In this document: positions 11,140-23,735 of the stretch, piece by piece
How the letters are laid out: each line of letters starts with the position of its first letter
Position numbering within the stretch: position 1 is the first letter of the stretch
From: Bufo bufo
Taxonomy: Eukaryota > Chordata > Amphibia > Anura > Bufonidae
Reading direction: 5' to 3'
NCBI RefSeq assembly: GCF_905171765.1
Contig: NC_053392.1
Coordinates: forward strand, 403,793,399 to 403,857,398
Length of the DNA: 64,000 bases
Program-made: the position numbers and the translations under genes
The notes under the pieces: generated by a model
What the model was told of the DNA's origin: nothing
Seen by the model: the letters and a program-made list of their open reading frames with translations, nothing else
The model's database searches: none

Positions 11140-12346
11140 AACAAGGAGAGGAGTCAGAGGAGGAATGTGGCTTTGAGGAGGAGGAGGAAGACCAACCACA
11201 GCAGGCATCTCAGGGAGCTTGTTGTCACCTATCTGGTACCCGTGGTGTTGTACGTGGCTGGGGGGAAGAACAGACTTTCAGTGAGATCACTGAGGACTAG
11301 GAACGGGACATGAGTAGCTCGGCATCCAACCTTGTGCAAATGGGGTCTTTCATGCTGTCGTGCCTGTTGAGGGACCCTCGTATAAAAAGGCTGAAGGAGA
11401 ATGACCTGTACTGGGTGGCCACGCTACTAGACCCCCGGTATAAGCAGAAAGTGGCTGAAATGTTACCGAATTACCGGAAGTCGGAAAGGATGCTTTACAC
11501 AGCGTATAAGGGTGATGTCACAGCAGAAAGCAATCCTCCTCCTCCCACGACCACGCCGGCAAGGACAGGACGCTTTACAGAAGTGTTGTTGATGGAGGAC
11601 ATGCAGAGCTTTTTAAGTCCTACGCATCGCCACAGCCCTTCGGGGTCCACCCTCAGAGAACGACTCGACCGACACAACCTTGTGCAAATGGGGTCTTTCA
11701 TGCTGTCGTGCCATTTGAAGGACCCTCGTATAAAAAGGCTGAAGGAGAACGACCTGTACTGGGTGGCCACGCTACTAGACCCCCGGTATAAGCAGAAAGT
11801 GCCTGAAATGTTACCGAATTACCGGAAGTCGGAAAGGATGCAGCAGTTCCAAAATAAATTAAAAAGTATGCTTTACACAGCGTATAAGGGTGATGTCGCA
11901 GCACAACGGGAATCTAACAGGGGAAGAGGTGAAAGTAATCCTCCTCCATCCTTTACAGACGTGTTGTTGATTGAGGACATGCAGAGCTTTTTAAGTCCTA
12001 GCATCGCCACAGCCCTTCGGGGTCCACCCTCAGAGAACGACTCGACCGACAGGTAGCAGACTACCTCGCCTTAACTGCAGATATTGACACTCTGAGGAGC
12101 GATGAACCCCTTGACTACTGGGTGTGCAGGCTTGACCTGTGGCCTGAGCTATCCCAATTTGCGATAGAACTTCTGGCCTGCCCCGCTTCAAGTGTCCTGT
12201 CAGAAAGGACCTTCAGTGCAGCAGGAGGTATTGTCACTGAGAAGAGAAGTCGCCTAGGTCAAAAAAGTCTAGATTACCTCACCTTTATTAAGATGAATGA
12301 GGGATGGATCCCGAAGGGACTGACAGTGGGCGATACATTCGACTAA
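11140..12346 (+). pseudogene. hAT transposase remnant with internal tandem duplication
   Basis: Frames run in order: an acidic segment (about 11140-11300), a central hAT block (YWVATLLDPRYK) and a C-terminal dimerisation region at about 12090-12346 (LDLWPELSQFAIELLACPAS, then SERTFSAAGGIVTEKRSRL). The central block is present twice, near 11329-11674 and 11675-12049. Both copies carry LVQMGSFMLSC and LLDPRYKQKV, so this is a tandem duplication inside the gene. A frameshift just before the 12056 stop separates it from the C-terminal part. The N-terminal BED finger and first catalytic aspartates are absent. Nonfunctional. Confidence 0.88.
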
Positions 12347-13300
12347 AAAAGGCCTGATGAGATGAGCTGCCTTGGGCTAAAAATGGTCCACACGCTGCTG
12401 TATTTTATCTCTGAATGCCGGATGACTTGCGAAACTTATCCGCCACCAACTAGGGTTCAAGCTGCAATGTTTAAGGGCACTTTCTGCCTGGGAAACAAAC
12501 ATCAAATTTTCTGGCCTCTGGTGCTGCACTGTGGCTTCAAAACCCCCCCCCCCCCCCAAAAAAAGGCACATACATGTGTCAATTCTCCTTCGTGATCGTT
12601 ACCTTGTTGTGGTGAAGGGGCTTGCGTATCACAATGAAGCGACCACCTCTATGAGTGTGTTGGCAATGGCAATGTTGGCACACCTCAGATGATAAGGTCG
12701 TTGCTTCATTGTGAACAGACCAAAAGTGATCGGCTGGATAATTTTGCATAGAAAAAACATAAATTTTCTTTGTGATCATCTAAGGTGATCATTAAAGCCT
12801 ACTAGGCCAAAAATGGGCCCACACTGCAGAATCATTGTTTTCTGGGTCACTTAACTGTCACTGAACTACCTCAGCAAGACCATAGGCTTTGAAAAAACCC
12901 CATCGCCTGCAATCTCCCAAACGTGCGCACGAGCACAGTCATAACTACACCAAGATTGACGCATAGAGGTATAAAATTTATGTCATGAGTGTGTCAACTA
13001 TTGACAACTCTTTGCAGTTGTCTAAAATCTATTCCATACACGTCCCCTGATAGGGGACGTAACAGGGATTAAACTGATAACTATAGTACTACTTAACACA
13101 CCACTCATTTCTGGTGGCACATTAGATTGCAAGCGCAGTACCCCAAATTGGAAGTAGGAGGACCGACCAAGCATCTTTTTCCATCTCCCGGTTCCTAAAA
13201 TCGATTCCATATACACGTCCCCTGAGGATAGGGGACGTAACAGGGATTAAACTGATAAGAATAGTACTACTTAACACACCTTATAATAACGCAGAGAGAG
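12347..13300. other. hAT 3' region and a duplicated 75-bp block
   Basis: No gene. A block of about 75 bp, containing ACACGTCCCCTGA and GGACGTAACAGGGATTAAAC, occurs at 13020-13100 and again at 13196-13280. A C-run followed by an A-run lies at 12543-12562. The rest resembles decayed 3' transposon sequence. Confidence 0.5.
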
Positions 13301-13303
13301 GCA

Positions 13304-13530
13304 ATGCAGAGAGAGGAGTCTGAAGAAGATGAGTCAGAGGAGGAAGGTGGCTTTGAGGAGGTGGAAGACCAAACACAGCAGGCGTCCCAGGGGGCTTGTT
13401 GTCACCTTTCGGGGACCCTTGGTGTTGTACGTGGCTGGGTGGAGGAAGAGACCTTCAATGACATCAGTGAGGACAAGGAACAGAACATGGCTAGCTTGGT
13501 ATCCAACCTTGTGCAAATGGGGAGTTTGCG
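13304..13530 (+). pseudogene. Second hAT transposase fragment (acidic linker)
   Basis: The frame reads EEEGGFEEVEDQTQQASQGA, followed by a LVQMGS block. It parallels the acidic segment and start of the central block at about 11140-11345. It is a second, shorter copy of the same family region, lying downstream of the first element's C-terminus. It ends abruptly in G/T-rich sequence near 13540. This suggests either a second truncated insertion or a rearranged duplicate. Confidence 0.75.
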
Positions 13531-14462
13531 GTTGTGCAAATGGACTGTTTGCAGTTGTTTGCGGTGCGTTAAACAGGGAGTTTGGTCTGTCACTGTGAAG
13601 CGGGCGTAACCGTTACACTACCTGATCGATACAACATCATACCTGATGTTTTAAAGCACGTTATTCTAAACAATTTAGGAATGTTAGGTGATTTATGCCC
13701 CTTATGTCGCGAACGGAAAATTTTATGTGCACGACATCTCTATTTCCTGGCTGCAGAGAGCTTTTATAGTGGTGTAGAACACTGTGCCTTGCAGTAACAC
13801 GCATAGGGAGTCTGCTGTGTTAGTGAAATAATACTGTGAGTCAGTATGTCATGCAGATGACAGGCGTCACTCTTAGAATCACTGCACACTTCACTTATTT
13901 ATGCAGTCACGGTGCCAAAACTGACCAAATAACTCAAGTATGAACACAGCCTTACAGGTCGATGTTAGCGCCAAGAAGAAGTGCACTCCTTTTATACCGT
14001 CATCAGCTGATTCCACATAGATGTCTACAGAACCTGTTCTATTTAACGCTTATACAAGTAGAGCTCCCCGACAGAGTGGAGAGGGTGTCAGCAGTAAGTT
14101 TGTGTTGATGTCGCTAATTATTTTGCCCTTCCTCTTATCCGTCAGAACAATAACCCCCAAAAAATGGATCCTGTCTGTTGAGCATCCGCCTTCACTCGGT
14201 CAGCATTTGGTCAGTAATCCATCAGTATTGCTAATGCCAAAAAAAACAGGAGTGGACACGTGAATGGAATATTTGCACGTCTTCTGTGTTTTGTACCCAC
14301 TCCTGCTTTTGGCTACAAAATCACAAGCCAATTCTGATGGGACCATACAGGCCTTACAGCTGCTACACAGACAAGATCCGTTGTGCATCAAATTTTTCCT
14401 TCCTTCTGACAGATCAGAAGGGTCAAATGTCAGCCAGGCCTAAAGGCAAAATAGTGGCCCAG
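13531..14462. other. Non-coding, probable transposon-derived DNA
   Basis: No supported gene. The reading frames at 13582-13797 and 14021-14263 show no domain. The 13540-13800 part looks like more hAT-associated 3' sequence by position only. Confidence 0.35.
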
Positions 14463-14464
14463 TC

Positions 14465-14835
14465 ATGAAGTGGGGAGGGTGGGAACAGCATGAGAAGTCC
14501 ACAGAGTGGCCCTATGACATAGTGGTGAGGTTGAAGCAGCATGCGGAGGACACAGATTGGCCCAATGACAGCGTAGAGATGGCAGCAGAATCAGGAGGCC
14601 ACAGAGTGGCACAATGACAGAGTGTGGAGGTGGTGGCAGCCCTAGGAGGCAACAGAGTGGCAAGGTGACATAGTGTGTAGGTCGCAGCAGCATCAGAAGA
14701 CCACAGAGTGGCAAGGTGACATAGTGTGGAGGTGGTAGCAGCATGAGGAGACCACAGAGTGCAAGGTGATGTAGTGTGGAGTTGGAAGCAGCATAAGGAG
14801 ACCACAGAGTGACCCAGTGACAGAGTGGGGAGGTG
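14465..14835. repeat. Tandem repeat of about 58-60 bp, six to seven copies
   Basis: Units have the core CCACAGAGTGGCAAGGTGACA plus a GAGGTGG..AGCAGCAT.AG block and recur about every 58-60 bp. The array lies just downstream of the stop of the minus-strand hAT transposase at 15249, so it is probably that element's 3' untranslated array. The leucine/proline-rich frame on the minus strand is a translation of the repeat. Confidence 0.85.
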
Positions 14836-15248
14836 GGTGGCAATAACAGTACCCGCTGATGATGGTGGGTGTAAGAAGGAGCACTTGGCATCAGATGTGT
14901 GGCATCAGGTGGGTGGCAGCATCAGAATAGAAATAGAATAGGTGGTTGGCTCTCACCTAGTGGCTATGGCAGGTGCTGCTAGCTCACGACTTGGGTGCCC
15001 GACCCAAAATGGTATGAATATTGGAGAAAAAAGGGGGAGTGAGCACTCACAACACTTGGACCATAGGATGCAAGATGTGTTTATTTGAGTAGGACCTGCT
15101 GCGTCCAATAAATAAAATTGATCACGCACAATATATTCCAGTAGCAAATTGGTACCAATAAAATACCCTGATAGAATAGAAGCTGAGGCAGGTAGCCAGA
15201 AGAAACCGGTCTCTTTTGTCAAAGTGTTGGTGTGGCACCATGGATGAT

Positions 15249-16385
15249 CTAGTCTGATGCATAAGGCATTGGTGGGGTGAAATCCTGGTTGATCCATGCC
15301 GGATTCATCTTGACAAAGGTCAGTCTCTCCACATTTTGGGTGGACAGGCGAGTTCTTCTTGGGGTAACCGCCGCACTAAACACCTGCCCTGATGCCACAC
15401 TACTGGCTGGGCAGGACAGCTTTTCCAGGGCAAACTCTGCCAGTTGTGGCCACAAATCCAGTTTGACTGTCCAGTAGTCTAGCGGATCTTCAATGTGGGG
15501 TGGCAGGGTGCTGTCCAAGTATGCCACCACTTGCTGGTTCAGGTCCTGCTCTATGTCTAGCTGATGGTGAGTAGTTTCTTCACTATGCGGGTGAAGGAAG
15601 CTGCTCATCAGCGACGCTAGACTCAGGTTCCTGCTGATGGAGCTGGTACTGCTCCTGCCACCTCACCCCTCCCCAGTAGCCATGGAACGTGAGTGCAGAG
15701 GGCCCCCTCCAGTCAGACCTGTGAGAGGATGGACGATGGCGCAGATAGGCAGCGACCAACTGGCTACATAGGATGTCTCTATAGTAGTTCAGTTAGTCCT
15801 CCCTCTCAGCAGGTGTAAAAAAAAGGCCCCCATTTTGGACCAGTAGCGAGGGTACAACAAGGTGGAGAGCCAGAATTTATCCCTCTGCCAAATGCTGACA
15901 ATTCGGCTGTCACTACACAAGCAAGTGAGCATGCATTGGGCCATTTGTGCAAGTGACTCAGAGGGACTCCCTGCCTCCATCTCCACTGCATACTGCCACG
16001 GAGTGTTTGGATCCTCTGCCTCATCTTCCTCATCGCCCTGTAGCTCCTCTAGCTGCTCCTGCTCCTCCTCTCCTGTCACCTGTATATAAAAAACCACCCT
16101 TTTCGATACACATTGCTTGTGCTCCAATGTCCTCCTCCTTCTCCAGTTCAGCCCCCACAGGGCTCATGTGGCCGTGAGATGTAGGTGCCACGTCTCCAGT
16201 CCCCTGACCAGCCAGATTTACCAGCATCTATTCCAGGACATGAAGAAGTGGAATGGCATTGTTCATCCCGTAGTCCTGGCGACTAACAAATAACATGGCT
16301 TCCTCGAAGGGCCTGAGCAAACGGCAGGTGTCACGCATGAACTGCCACTGTCTGACATCGAAGTTACACAGAGGAATCATCAAGA
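15249..16385 (-). pseudogene. hAT transposase, C-terminal half, minus strand
   Basis: Reading leftwards, about 16240-16380 encodes an RQWQFMRDTCRLLRPFEEAM block. Then comes 16127-15789, with an acidic linker and a LAQMAQCMLTCL..DKFWLSTLLYPRYWSK block. Then 15608-15249 carries the dimerisation region (PLDYWTVKLDLWPQLAEFAL, CPASSVASGQVFSAA). The usual SERVFS motif reads SGQVFS here, so the glutamate normally conserved in this block is lost. Frames are shifted between blocks. The N-terminal part is missing because the sequence is replaced by a LINE from about 16388. Confidence 0.87.
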
Positions 16386-16791
16386 AATCGTTTATGTTTA
16401 AACGATTTTATTGAGTTTTTATGTAATATAACATTGTTAAATGCAAGCCACACTAAAGATATTTATAAATCAGCAAGACAGTGTCAGTATAGTTTAGTTT
16501 TACAAAATCAAGCATAAAAATAAAAGTGACTGTCATTGGTTGCTATCAGATGTGAACTAGTAAAGTAGTAAAGACAACAGTAAAGACTAATAGAGACTTT
16601 CTTTAGGTTAAAGAAAGTAAAATGGAATAGGTGAATGGAGGAGAGAGGAGAAAAAGAGAGAAGAGAGGAAGAAAAAAAGAAAGAGAAAAGAAATGGGGGG
16701 GGGGGAGGTGAGGGTGTGGTGGTTTTTGTAAGTATTTAATAATCTTGGGGGAAATGACTCCACAACACTGAAGGTTCCTTCAGGAATTCTC

Positions 16792-19148
16792 TCAAATGGA
16801 GAGTAAGGAAAGGAAGTTTGGGGAATTCTGAAAATCTATCCAAGTCGACCAGATCTTTATGTATTTGGATGACTGATCATTTGCTTCAGTAGAAATCTCC
16901 TCCATTCTAGCAATATATAGCATTTCTTGGTACCATTCTCTCAGGTTAGGTACATTTTTCCTGCGCCAGTGTGTAGGAATTACTGATCTAGCTGCCGTGA
17001 TACAGAATCTTAGCAAGCTCTTTTTCGGAGATGCGATTGAGCCCGGCAAGATGGAGAGGAGTGCCACCTGAGGGGAGTTGTGAGTAGTTTTCTGTGTGAT
17101 GCTGTGGAATATTTCAAAACCTTATCCCAAAATGATTTAACAAGTTCAAACCTCCACCATACATGTAACATTGTGCCTTTCTCTTTAACGCAACTCCAGC
17201 AAAGATCAGAGACCTCAGGAAAGATCCTATGCACTCTAACTGGATACCTGTAACAACGTGACATGATCTTGTAGTTTTTCTCCTGTGCAGAGCATGCCAT
17301 AGAGAGCTTATGAGAAGATAAGAAAACTTTTTGCTGGTCGGCACGATCAATGTCGGATCCTAATTCTTGTTCCTACCCCGAGACAAAGCTTGGAGTGTCT
17401 CTATAAAAATCTGCCAAAAGATTCCGGTAGAGCTGAGAGATCAAGTGTGTCGACGGAAAAGACAGCGTAAATCATTTTTCAGTCTGTCAGAGATCTCCCA
17501 AAAGCGCACTGCTCTCCACCAGAGGAAACATATGACTTCAGTTGTTCATATTCCAGCCATGAGATCCGCACATTAGGCAATTTTGCAGCTATCGCTGAAA
17601 AAGAAGGCTGAGCGTTCCCTAAGGTGGTGGATGCGAGGATCTTCTATAGTACACATACCAAGGAAAAAGCCCCTGCTTGCACTAGCGGGGAAGGCTGGGT
17701 TGTGAAAGATCTGAGTAAGTGGGCTGAGTCTTCTGGCGCAAATGCCTTTCTGGGTCAGGAAATACCACAGTTTAAGAGTTTGTCGCATTAGGGGGGCGTT
17801 CTCTTTAATGAGTTGTGGGCGAGCTTCAGGAGCAATCCAAGGGGTATATTTAAGAGGAAGAGGATATAAGGATTGCTATAATCCTACCCATTGTTTCATT
17901 TTCCTATTGTACTGCCAATCAAGTAATCTCGTAAGTGATGCCGCCATGTGATATAACTTAAGGTCAGGAAGACCTACTCCCCCTTGAGTCTTAGGTCAAA
18001 TTAAAGTAGAGAATCCTATCCAAGGGCTAAGGTGTCCCCAAAGAAATCGGGTAATGGCTGTTCTCAATTTCCGAAAGAAGGATGAGGGCGGTGTTAGTGG
18101 GGTGGTCTGGAAGATGTACAGGAATTTTGGTAAGATGTCCATTTTGAGGACATTTATTCTACCGAACCATGACAAGCTTTTTTTGTTAAATGTAGCGAGA
18201 TCCTTCAGCGTTCGTTCCAATAAGGGAAGGTAGTTCAGTGTAAAAAGGTGATCCATATTTACTGGAATATGAATTCCCAAATATTTAAGCGAGGATGGTT
18301 GATGTCTAAACGGGAATGAGGTGAAGAGTCTGGCAAACTCACTCTGGGGGATAGATATGTTGAGAATTTCAGATTTTGTGTAATTAACCTTGAAGTTGCT
18401 TAAATGGCTAAATCGTTCAAATTCACTTAATATCGAGGGAAGGGATATGTAGGGCTGAGTAACGTATAACAAGAGGTCATCTGCATATAATGCTGTTTTG
18501 TATTGGGACCCCCTGATTGTGAAGCCATGTATTGACGTATTAAGGTGAAAAGCATTGGCCAGGTGTTCCATTACTAAAACATACAACAATGGGGATAACG
18601 GGCATCCCTGTCGAGTTCAGTTTCTGATCGGCATAGAAGAGGATAAAAGCCCATTTACTCTCGTTTTGGCTGTGGGGTTAGAATATAGGGCACTAATTTT
18701 ATGTAAAAACTTGGATCCCGCTCTATTTTGTCGTTAAGTGGAATCCAGGAAAGCCCAGTGGACCCAGTCAAATGCCTTTTTGCCATCTACTGACCGCAGG
18801 CATAGAGGAGAAGCATCAGATTTTGCAATGCTGGTGAGGATTAGGGTTTTGATCGTGTTAGCTCGTGCCTCCCTTCCACGTACAAAGCCTACCTGTTCCA
18901 TGTGTATAATCTTCAGAATTATAGGAGCAAACCTATCTGCAAGAATCTTAGAATATAGTTTAATGTCAATGTTAATCAATGAGATTGGCCTATAGTTAGA
19001 TGATATAGTGGGGTCTTTTCCTGATTTAGGTATTACACTGATTTGTGCCTCCAGCGATTGAGTAGTAAACTGGGACTCAGGACCGATGCTATTAAAGATC
19101 TTTGTCAAAAAGTGGGAAATGAGGTTGTTGAAACGTTTGTAGAAACGC
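16792..19148 (-). pseudogene. LINE (Tx1/L1-like) ORF2: reverse transcriptase and C-terminus
   Basis: The segment contains QISVIPKSGKDPTISSNYRP, then SLINIDIKLYSKILADRF, a KKAFDWVHW block (first catalytic Asp region), and after a gap ALYADDLLLYV, the intact YADD box of a LINE reverse transcriptase. Downstream is a LSWFGRINVLKMDILPKFLY motif typical of L1/Tx1 thumb regions. The C-terminal region has CWSCVKEKGTMLHVWW followed by FW, matching the zinc-finger-like end of Tx1/L1 ORF2. Frameshifts near 18590-18735 and in the 17300-17990 stretch disable it. Confidence 0.88.
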
Positions 19149-22129
19149 TGTACAGACACTCTGTCTGTAACAAACTGTCCTACATTCATGAATTTTTTAT
19201 CTTTCAAAAACTTTCCTTTCTGGGTCTCACAGAAACATGGCTGACACCCTCTGATATCTCCTCCGCTGCTGCAGTTTTCATATAGTGGATTTAAATTCAC
19301 TCATACCCCCCGCTACGGCTGCAAACATGGTGGAGGAGTTGGTCTTCTCCTCTCAGACACCTGCTCCTACAGCCCAACTTCACTGCCACCCTCCATTACG
19401 CTCAGCTTATTTGAAGTACACTCTGTTCGCATCTACTTTCCCTCCAGCCTTCAAGTAGCCGCCATTTACTGCCCCCCAGGCCCAGCCACCATCTTTCTTG
19501 ACCACTTTAACACCTGGCTACTACACTTTCTTTCTGCCGACATCCCTACTATCATCATGGGTGACTTTAACATCCCTATTGACACCTGCCACCTCTAAAC
19601 TTCTGTCACTCTCTTCCTTCTTCGGTCTATCACAGTGGTCTTCCGCTCCCACGCACAGAGATAGTCACACTCTGGATCTTATCTTTACCCGCCTCTGCTC
19701 CCTATCTAACCTTTCTAATTTGCCTATCCCCCTATCCGACCACAATCTACTCACCGTCTCTTCACTGATCTCTTCTGCTGCTCCCCCGTTCCACACACTA
19801 GCACACTCCCGCAGGAACCTTAAACATCTCGACTTTCGCTTGCTTTCTGGCTCTCTTCTCCCACTCTCTACCATCTGTTCCCTCCAAGACCCAGATGCTG
19901 CCACCACCCTATATAACACCACAATAAGTACAGCTCTAGACACTGTTGCCTCCCTCACACTCAATAAAACCCAAAAAATTTACAGACAACCCTGGCACAC
20001 CAACCTGACAAAAAAACTCAGACAAGCTTCCAGGGCTGCTGAGCGGCGATGGAAGAAATCCCATTCTAAAGATCATTTCACCGCATACAAGCAATCTCTC
20101 CTCATATTCAAATCCTCACTCGCTGATGCAAAACAGGCCTACTTCTCATCTCTCATATCTTCCCTGGATCACAGCCCTAAACAACTTTTTAACACTTTCA
20201 ACTCCCTTCTCCGTCCCCCAGCCACCCTATCCTCTCATCTCAGCTGAAGACTTTGCCAAATACTTCAAACAAAATATAGTCAACATCAGGGAAAGCTTCA
20301 GCACACAGTCCCCACGGACCCTCTACACAACTGCTCAGTCCTCTTCTCCCAAAACCCGCTTCTCCACTCTACTCTCCAGATCTCATCTGACCACCTGCGC
20401 ACTTGACCCAATCCCATCCCACCTCATCCCTAACCTCACCACAGGGTTTTCCCAGCCCTAACTCATCTCTTCAACCTATCACTAACCTCTGGTGTTTTTC
20501 CCTCTGCTTTTAAACATGCTACCATTACACCCATCCTCAAAAAGCCTTCACTTGACCCATCTGCTTTGTCCAGTTATCGCCCCATACCACTTCTTCTGTA
20601 TGCCTCAAAGCTACTTGAACATGTCCATTCTGAACTGTCCTCTGACCTCTCCTCCTGCTCCCTCTTTGACCGCCTACAATCTGGCTTCCGACCCCACCAC
20701 TCGACTGAGACTGCCCTTATCAAAGTCACCAATGACCTACTAACAGCCAAAACCAAGAAACAATACTCTGTCCTCCTTCTCCTTGACCTGTCCTCTGCCT
20801 TCGACACTGTTGACCACTCCTTTCTGTTGCAAACTCTTTCATCTCTTGGCATCACTGACCTGGCCCTCTCCTGGATCACATCATACCTCACAGAACTGAC
20901 ATTTTGTGTCTCCCACTTCCGCACCACCTCCTCGTCTCATTCCCTCTCTGTTGGTGTGCCGCAAGGCTCTGTCCTAGGACCCCTGCTCTTCTCTATCTAC
21001 ACATTTGGCCTGGGACAGCTCATAGAGTCCCATGGCTTTCAGTATCACTCTTATGCTGAAGACACACAAATCTACCTCTCTGGTCCACACATCACCACTT
21101 TACTATCAAGAATCCCACAATGTTTATCTTCTATATCATCCTTTTTCGCCTTTCGCTTTCTAAAACTTAACATGGATAAAACAGAATTCATCATCTTTCC
21201 CTCATCTTGCTCAACCCCCCCAACAGACCTATCTATCACGATCAATGACTGCACACTATCCCTGGTCAACCAAGTCCGCTGCCTTGGAGTGACCTTGGAT
21301 TCTCCCCTTTCCTTCCGACCGCACATCTAAGCCCTTTCCACCACCTGCTGCCTCCAACTCAAAAACATCTCCCGCATCCGCGCTTTCCTTAACTTTGAAT
21401 CTGTGAAAATGCTTGTATTTGCCCTCATCATCTCCCGCCTAGACTACTGCAACACTCTCCTCTGTGGCCTTCCATCTAGCACTCTTGCACCCCTCCAATC
21501 TATCCTCAACTCTGCTGCCCGACTAATTCACCTCTCACCCTATTACTCCTCTGCCTCTCCCCTCTGCCAATCCCTTCACTGGCTCCCCATTGCCCAGTGA
21601 ATTCACTTCAAAGTACTAACAAATACATACAAGGCCGTCCATAACCTGTCCCCTCCCTACATCTCTGAGCTGCTTTCCCGATACATCCCCACATGCACTC
21701 TCCGCTCCTCACAAGACCTCCTTCTCTCCTCTCCTCTTATCACCTCTTCCCACAATGGCCTCCAAGATTTCTCACGCGCATCCCCCATACTCTGGAACTC
21801 GCTACCCCAACATATCAGATTCTCACCTACAGTGGAATCCTTCAAAAGAAACCTAAAAACCCACCTATTCAGACAAGCCTACAACAAGTGACCCTGCTGC
21901 CTCTATACCGCCATGACCAACTTCACCCGCACCTACTGTGTCCTTCTCCCATACCATGTAGACTGTAAGCCCTCATGGGCAGGGCCATCTCTCCTTCTGT
22001 ACAAGTCTGTAACTCATTTTGTTTGATAAGTGCAATTGTCTGTATTATGTATGTATACCCCTTATCATATGTACAGCGCTATGGAATGAATGGCGCTTTA
22101 ATAATAAATAATAATGATAATATTAATAA
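19149..22129 (+). mobile_element. L2/CR1-type LINE inserted in the Tx1/L1 element
   Basis: The element is 5'-truncated. It starts inside the endonuclease and ends in a TAATAA-type microsatellite tail (22099-22129) after a 3' region with GTACAGCGCTATGGAAT. A near-duplicated target word, TAGAAACGC at 19140 and TAGAAAGC at 22130, flanks it. Deleting the element makes the minus-strand L1 frame continuous (FTIAFYKRFNNL), which confirms the insertion. The tail type and reverse transcriptase motifs point to the L2 branch of CR1-like LINEs. Confidence 0.9.
19160..21600 (+). pseudogene. L2-type LINE ORF2: endonuclease and reverse transcriptase
   Basis: APE-type endonuclease motifs appear in order: LTETWLTP (about 19230), YCPPGP, IMGDFN (about 19555), HTLDLIFTR and SDHNLL (about 19737). 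The reverse transcriptase follows from about 20566: [34 protein letters not shown] and [11 protein letters not shown]. The catalytic YADD box is altered to YAED, so the Asp pair is broken. There are frame changes near 20250 and 20460 and a stop at 21330. Later sequence still reads LDYCNTLLCGLPSS, a conserved C-terminal LINE block. Nonfunctional copy. Confidence 0.9.
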
Positions 22130-22137
22130 TAGAAAGC

Positions 22138-22543
22138 AATTGTAAATCCATCAGGCCCTGGGCTCTTCCCTGACTGTGTTCCTGATAGTGGTCATCACAT
22201 CTCTTTCAGAGAAGTCAGTGTCTAGCCCTTCTCTGTCCTGTTCAGGTATTGTGGGGAATGCTTTTTTGGAGATATATTCATCTATGCGCGTAGAAAGAGC
22301 AGAATGTGACATGTCTGAGAATTGGCCTTTGATGTTATAAAGATGGGAGTAATAAGATCGAAATACCGTTAATATCTCTATGGGGTTGTGTGTTGCTTTG
22401 CCATTAGATTTCTTGATATGAGGAATAAAAGTTAGTGATGATCGAGGATGTAGAAGGCGGGCTAGCGGTCTGCCACATTTGTTAGAGTATTTGTAAAATA
22501 AACATTTCCCCTGATTCCAAATGCTTTAATGGAATCTCTGATT
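22138..22543 (-). pseudogene. Tx1/L1 LINE ORF2 fragment between endonuclease and reverse transcriptase
   Basis: The minus strand reads GKSPGPDGFTIAFY at the left end, the conserved start of the LINE reverse transcriptase domain, directly abutting the L2 insertion. Upstream coding is frameshifted but consistent with the linker region. Confidence 0.75.
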
Positions 22544-22547
22544 TTAA

Positions 22548-23182
22548 AGGATTTCTGTCACCTGAAAAATGGGTATTAAGCTGGCTGACATTAGCGATGT
22601 GCTAATGTCAGCTGAACATAACTATATTAATGCCATCTCACTGCCTAAAGCCTTTATTGAGAAAAACAAACTTTTATAATATGCTAATTAGCCTCTAGGA
22701 GCGGGGGGGGGGTTGAACCTACTCCTAGAGGCTCCGTTTGCCCACCTCTTTTCACGCCCTTCTTCTCTTGATTGACAGGGGAGGCAGTGCTGCTCTCCTC
22801 CCACCGGCCATGTCATTCAGTATTCGGTGCAAGCGCAGTGAGGGAAGAACGCTCGGCTGCTGGCTTCCTCACTGCGCCTGCGCCGAATACTGAATGGCGC
22901 GAGATTTACACTGCAAACATGGCCAGTGGAAGGAGAGCAGCGCTGCCTGACCCTGTCAATCAAGAGAAGAAGGGCGTGAAAAGAGGTGGGGAAATGGAGC
23001 CTCTTGGAGCAGGTTCAACACCCCCCTGCTCCTAGAGGCTAATTAGCATATCATAAAAGTTTGTTCATCTCAATAAAAGCTTTAGGCAGTGAAATGGCAC
23101 TAATATAGGTATTTTCAGCTGACATTAGCACATCACTAATGTCAGCCAGCTTAATACCCATTTTTCAGGTGACAGAAACCCT
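22548..23182. mobile_element. Palindromic MITE with TTAA target site (piggyBac type)
   Basis: The 635-bp element starts AGGATTTCTGTCACC and ends GGTGACAGAAACCCT, with TTAA at 22544-22547 and 23183-23186. The inverted arms are long: about 85 bp terminal, plus a TGACATTAGC-type inner palindrome and further inverted blocks (GCTCCTAGAGGCTAATTAGC). There is no coding sequence. The TTAA duplication points to piggyBac-type mobilisation. It sits inside the L1 frame. Confidence 0.88.
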
Positions 23183-23735
23183 TTAAGTAACTACACATGT
23201 TTCGCAGGTTAGAGTGTTTGTTTATGCAGTGTTTCTAGGCTGTGAGCCTAGGCAAGGAGATTAGTGAGTTTATGACCTCTTTCTTTTTTCAGCCGGGTAC
23301 CATGTTTTATAAAGATTCCCCTAAGGATGCACTTCAGTGCTTCCCACTGCATGGGTAAAGAGGTGGTATCAGTGGAAAGAATCTGCCAGAAGTCTTTGAT
23401 TGTTTTTTGAATATCTGCCGCACATACTACATCCTTAAGAAGGTTGTCATTTAACCTCCAATTCCATGGCTTAGGGGCTGCATCGGGCAGTTCTACTGCC
23501 AGATAGATCGGTGCATGGTCAGAGAACAGTATATCCCCGATAGAGGCCTGCGGTTTCCATGCTAGGGTATAGGATTGGTGTGGAGGGGAAAAGAATGTGT
23601 CGTTTTTACCTTGTGGATGGAGTATCCGCCAAACGTCTACAAACTGGAGAGAGTGGTGATGAGAAAGTAAGGATCTCAGTTGCTGACGAGGAGCCGTGCT
23701 CTGACCTGTAGAAGAATCCACAAGTGGATCTTCTC
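23183..23735 (-). pseudogene. Tx1/L1 LINE endonuclease C-terminal part
   Basis: The minus frame 23721-23248 contains FVDVWRILHPQGKNDTFFSP and ILFSDHAPI. The SDH motif is the conserved catalytic end of APE-type LINE endonucleases. A WNWRLNDNLL linker follows. The 5' part of ORF2 is missing beyond about 23735. Confidence 0.83.

Larger units (their letters stand above)
9831..13300 (+). mobile_element. Degraded hAT element (left end and body)
   Basis: The sequence TAGAGATGAGCGAA at 9831 matches the terminal inverted repeat style of the complete hAT at 34875-40003, which begins TAGAGTTGAGCGAAC. A GC-rich leader with a duplicated segment follows, then three roughly 130-bp repeat units (about 10838, 10967 and 11101 share a CATATCTGGTGTCACA core), then a decayed hAT transposase. 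No matching right end with an 8-bp duplication was found, so the right limit is approximate. Confidence 0.65.

Noticed and set aside
11046..11313. Glu-rich short frames as a separate host gene
   Set aside because: They parallel the acidic linker of the hAT at 13304 and belong to the transposase remnant.
14463..14891. 142-residue leucine-rich frame
   Set aside because: It is the translation of a 58-60-bp tandem repeat, without family motifs.
19149..22129. Possible endogenous retrovirus because of a reverse transcriptase
   Set aside because: The enzyme is of LINE type with an APE endonuclease and a microsatellite tail; there are no LTRs, gag, protease or env.
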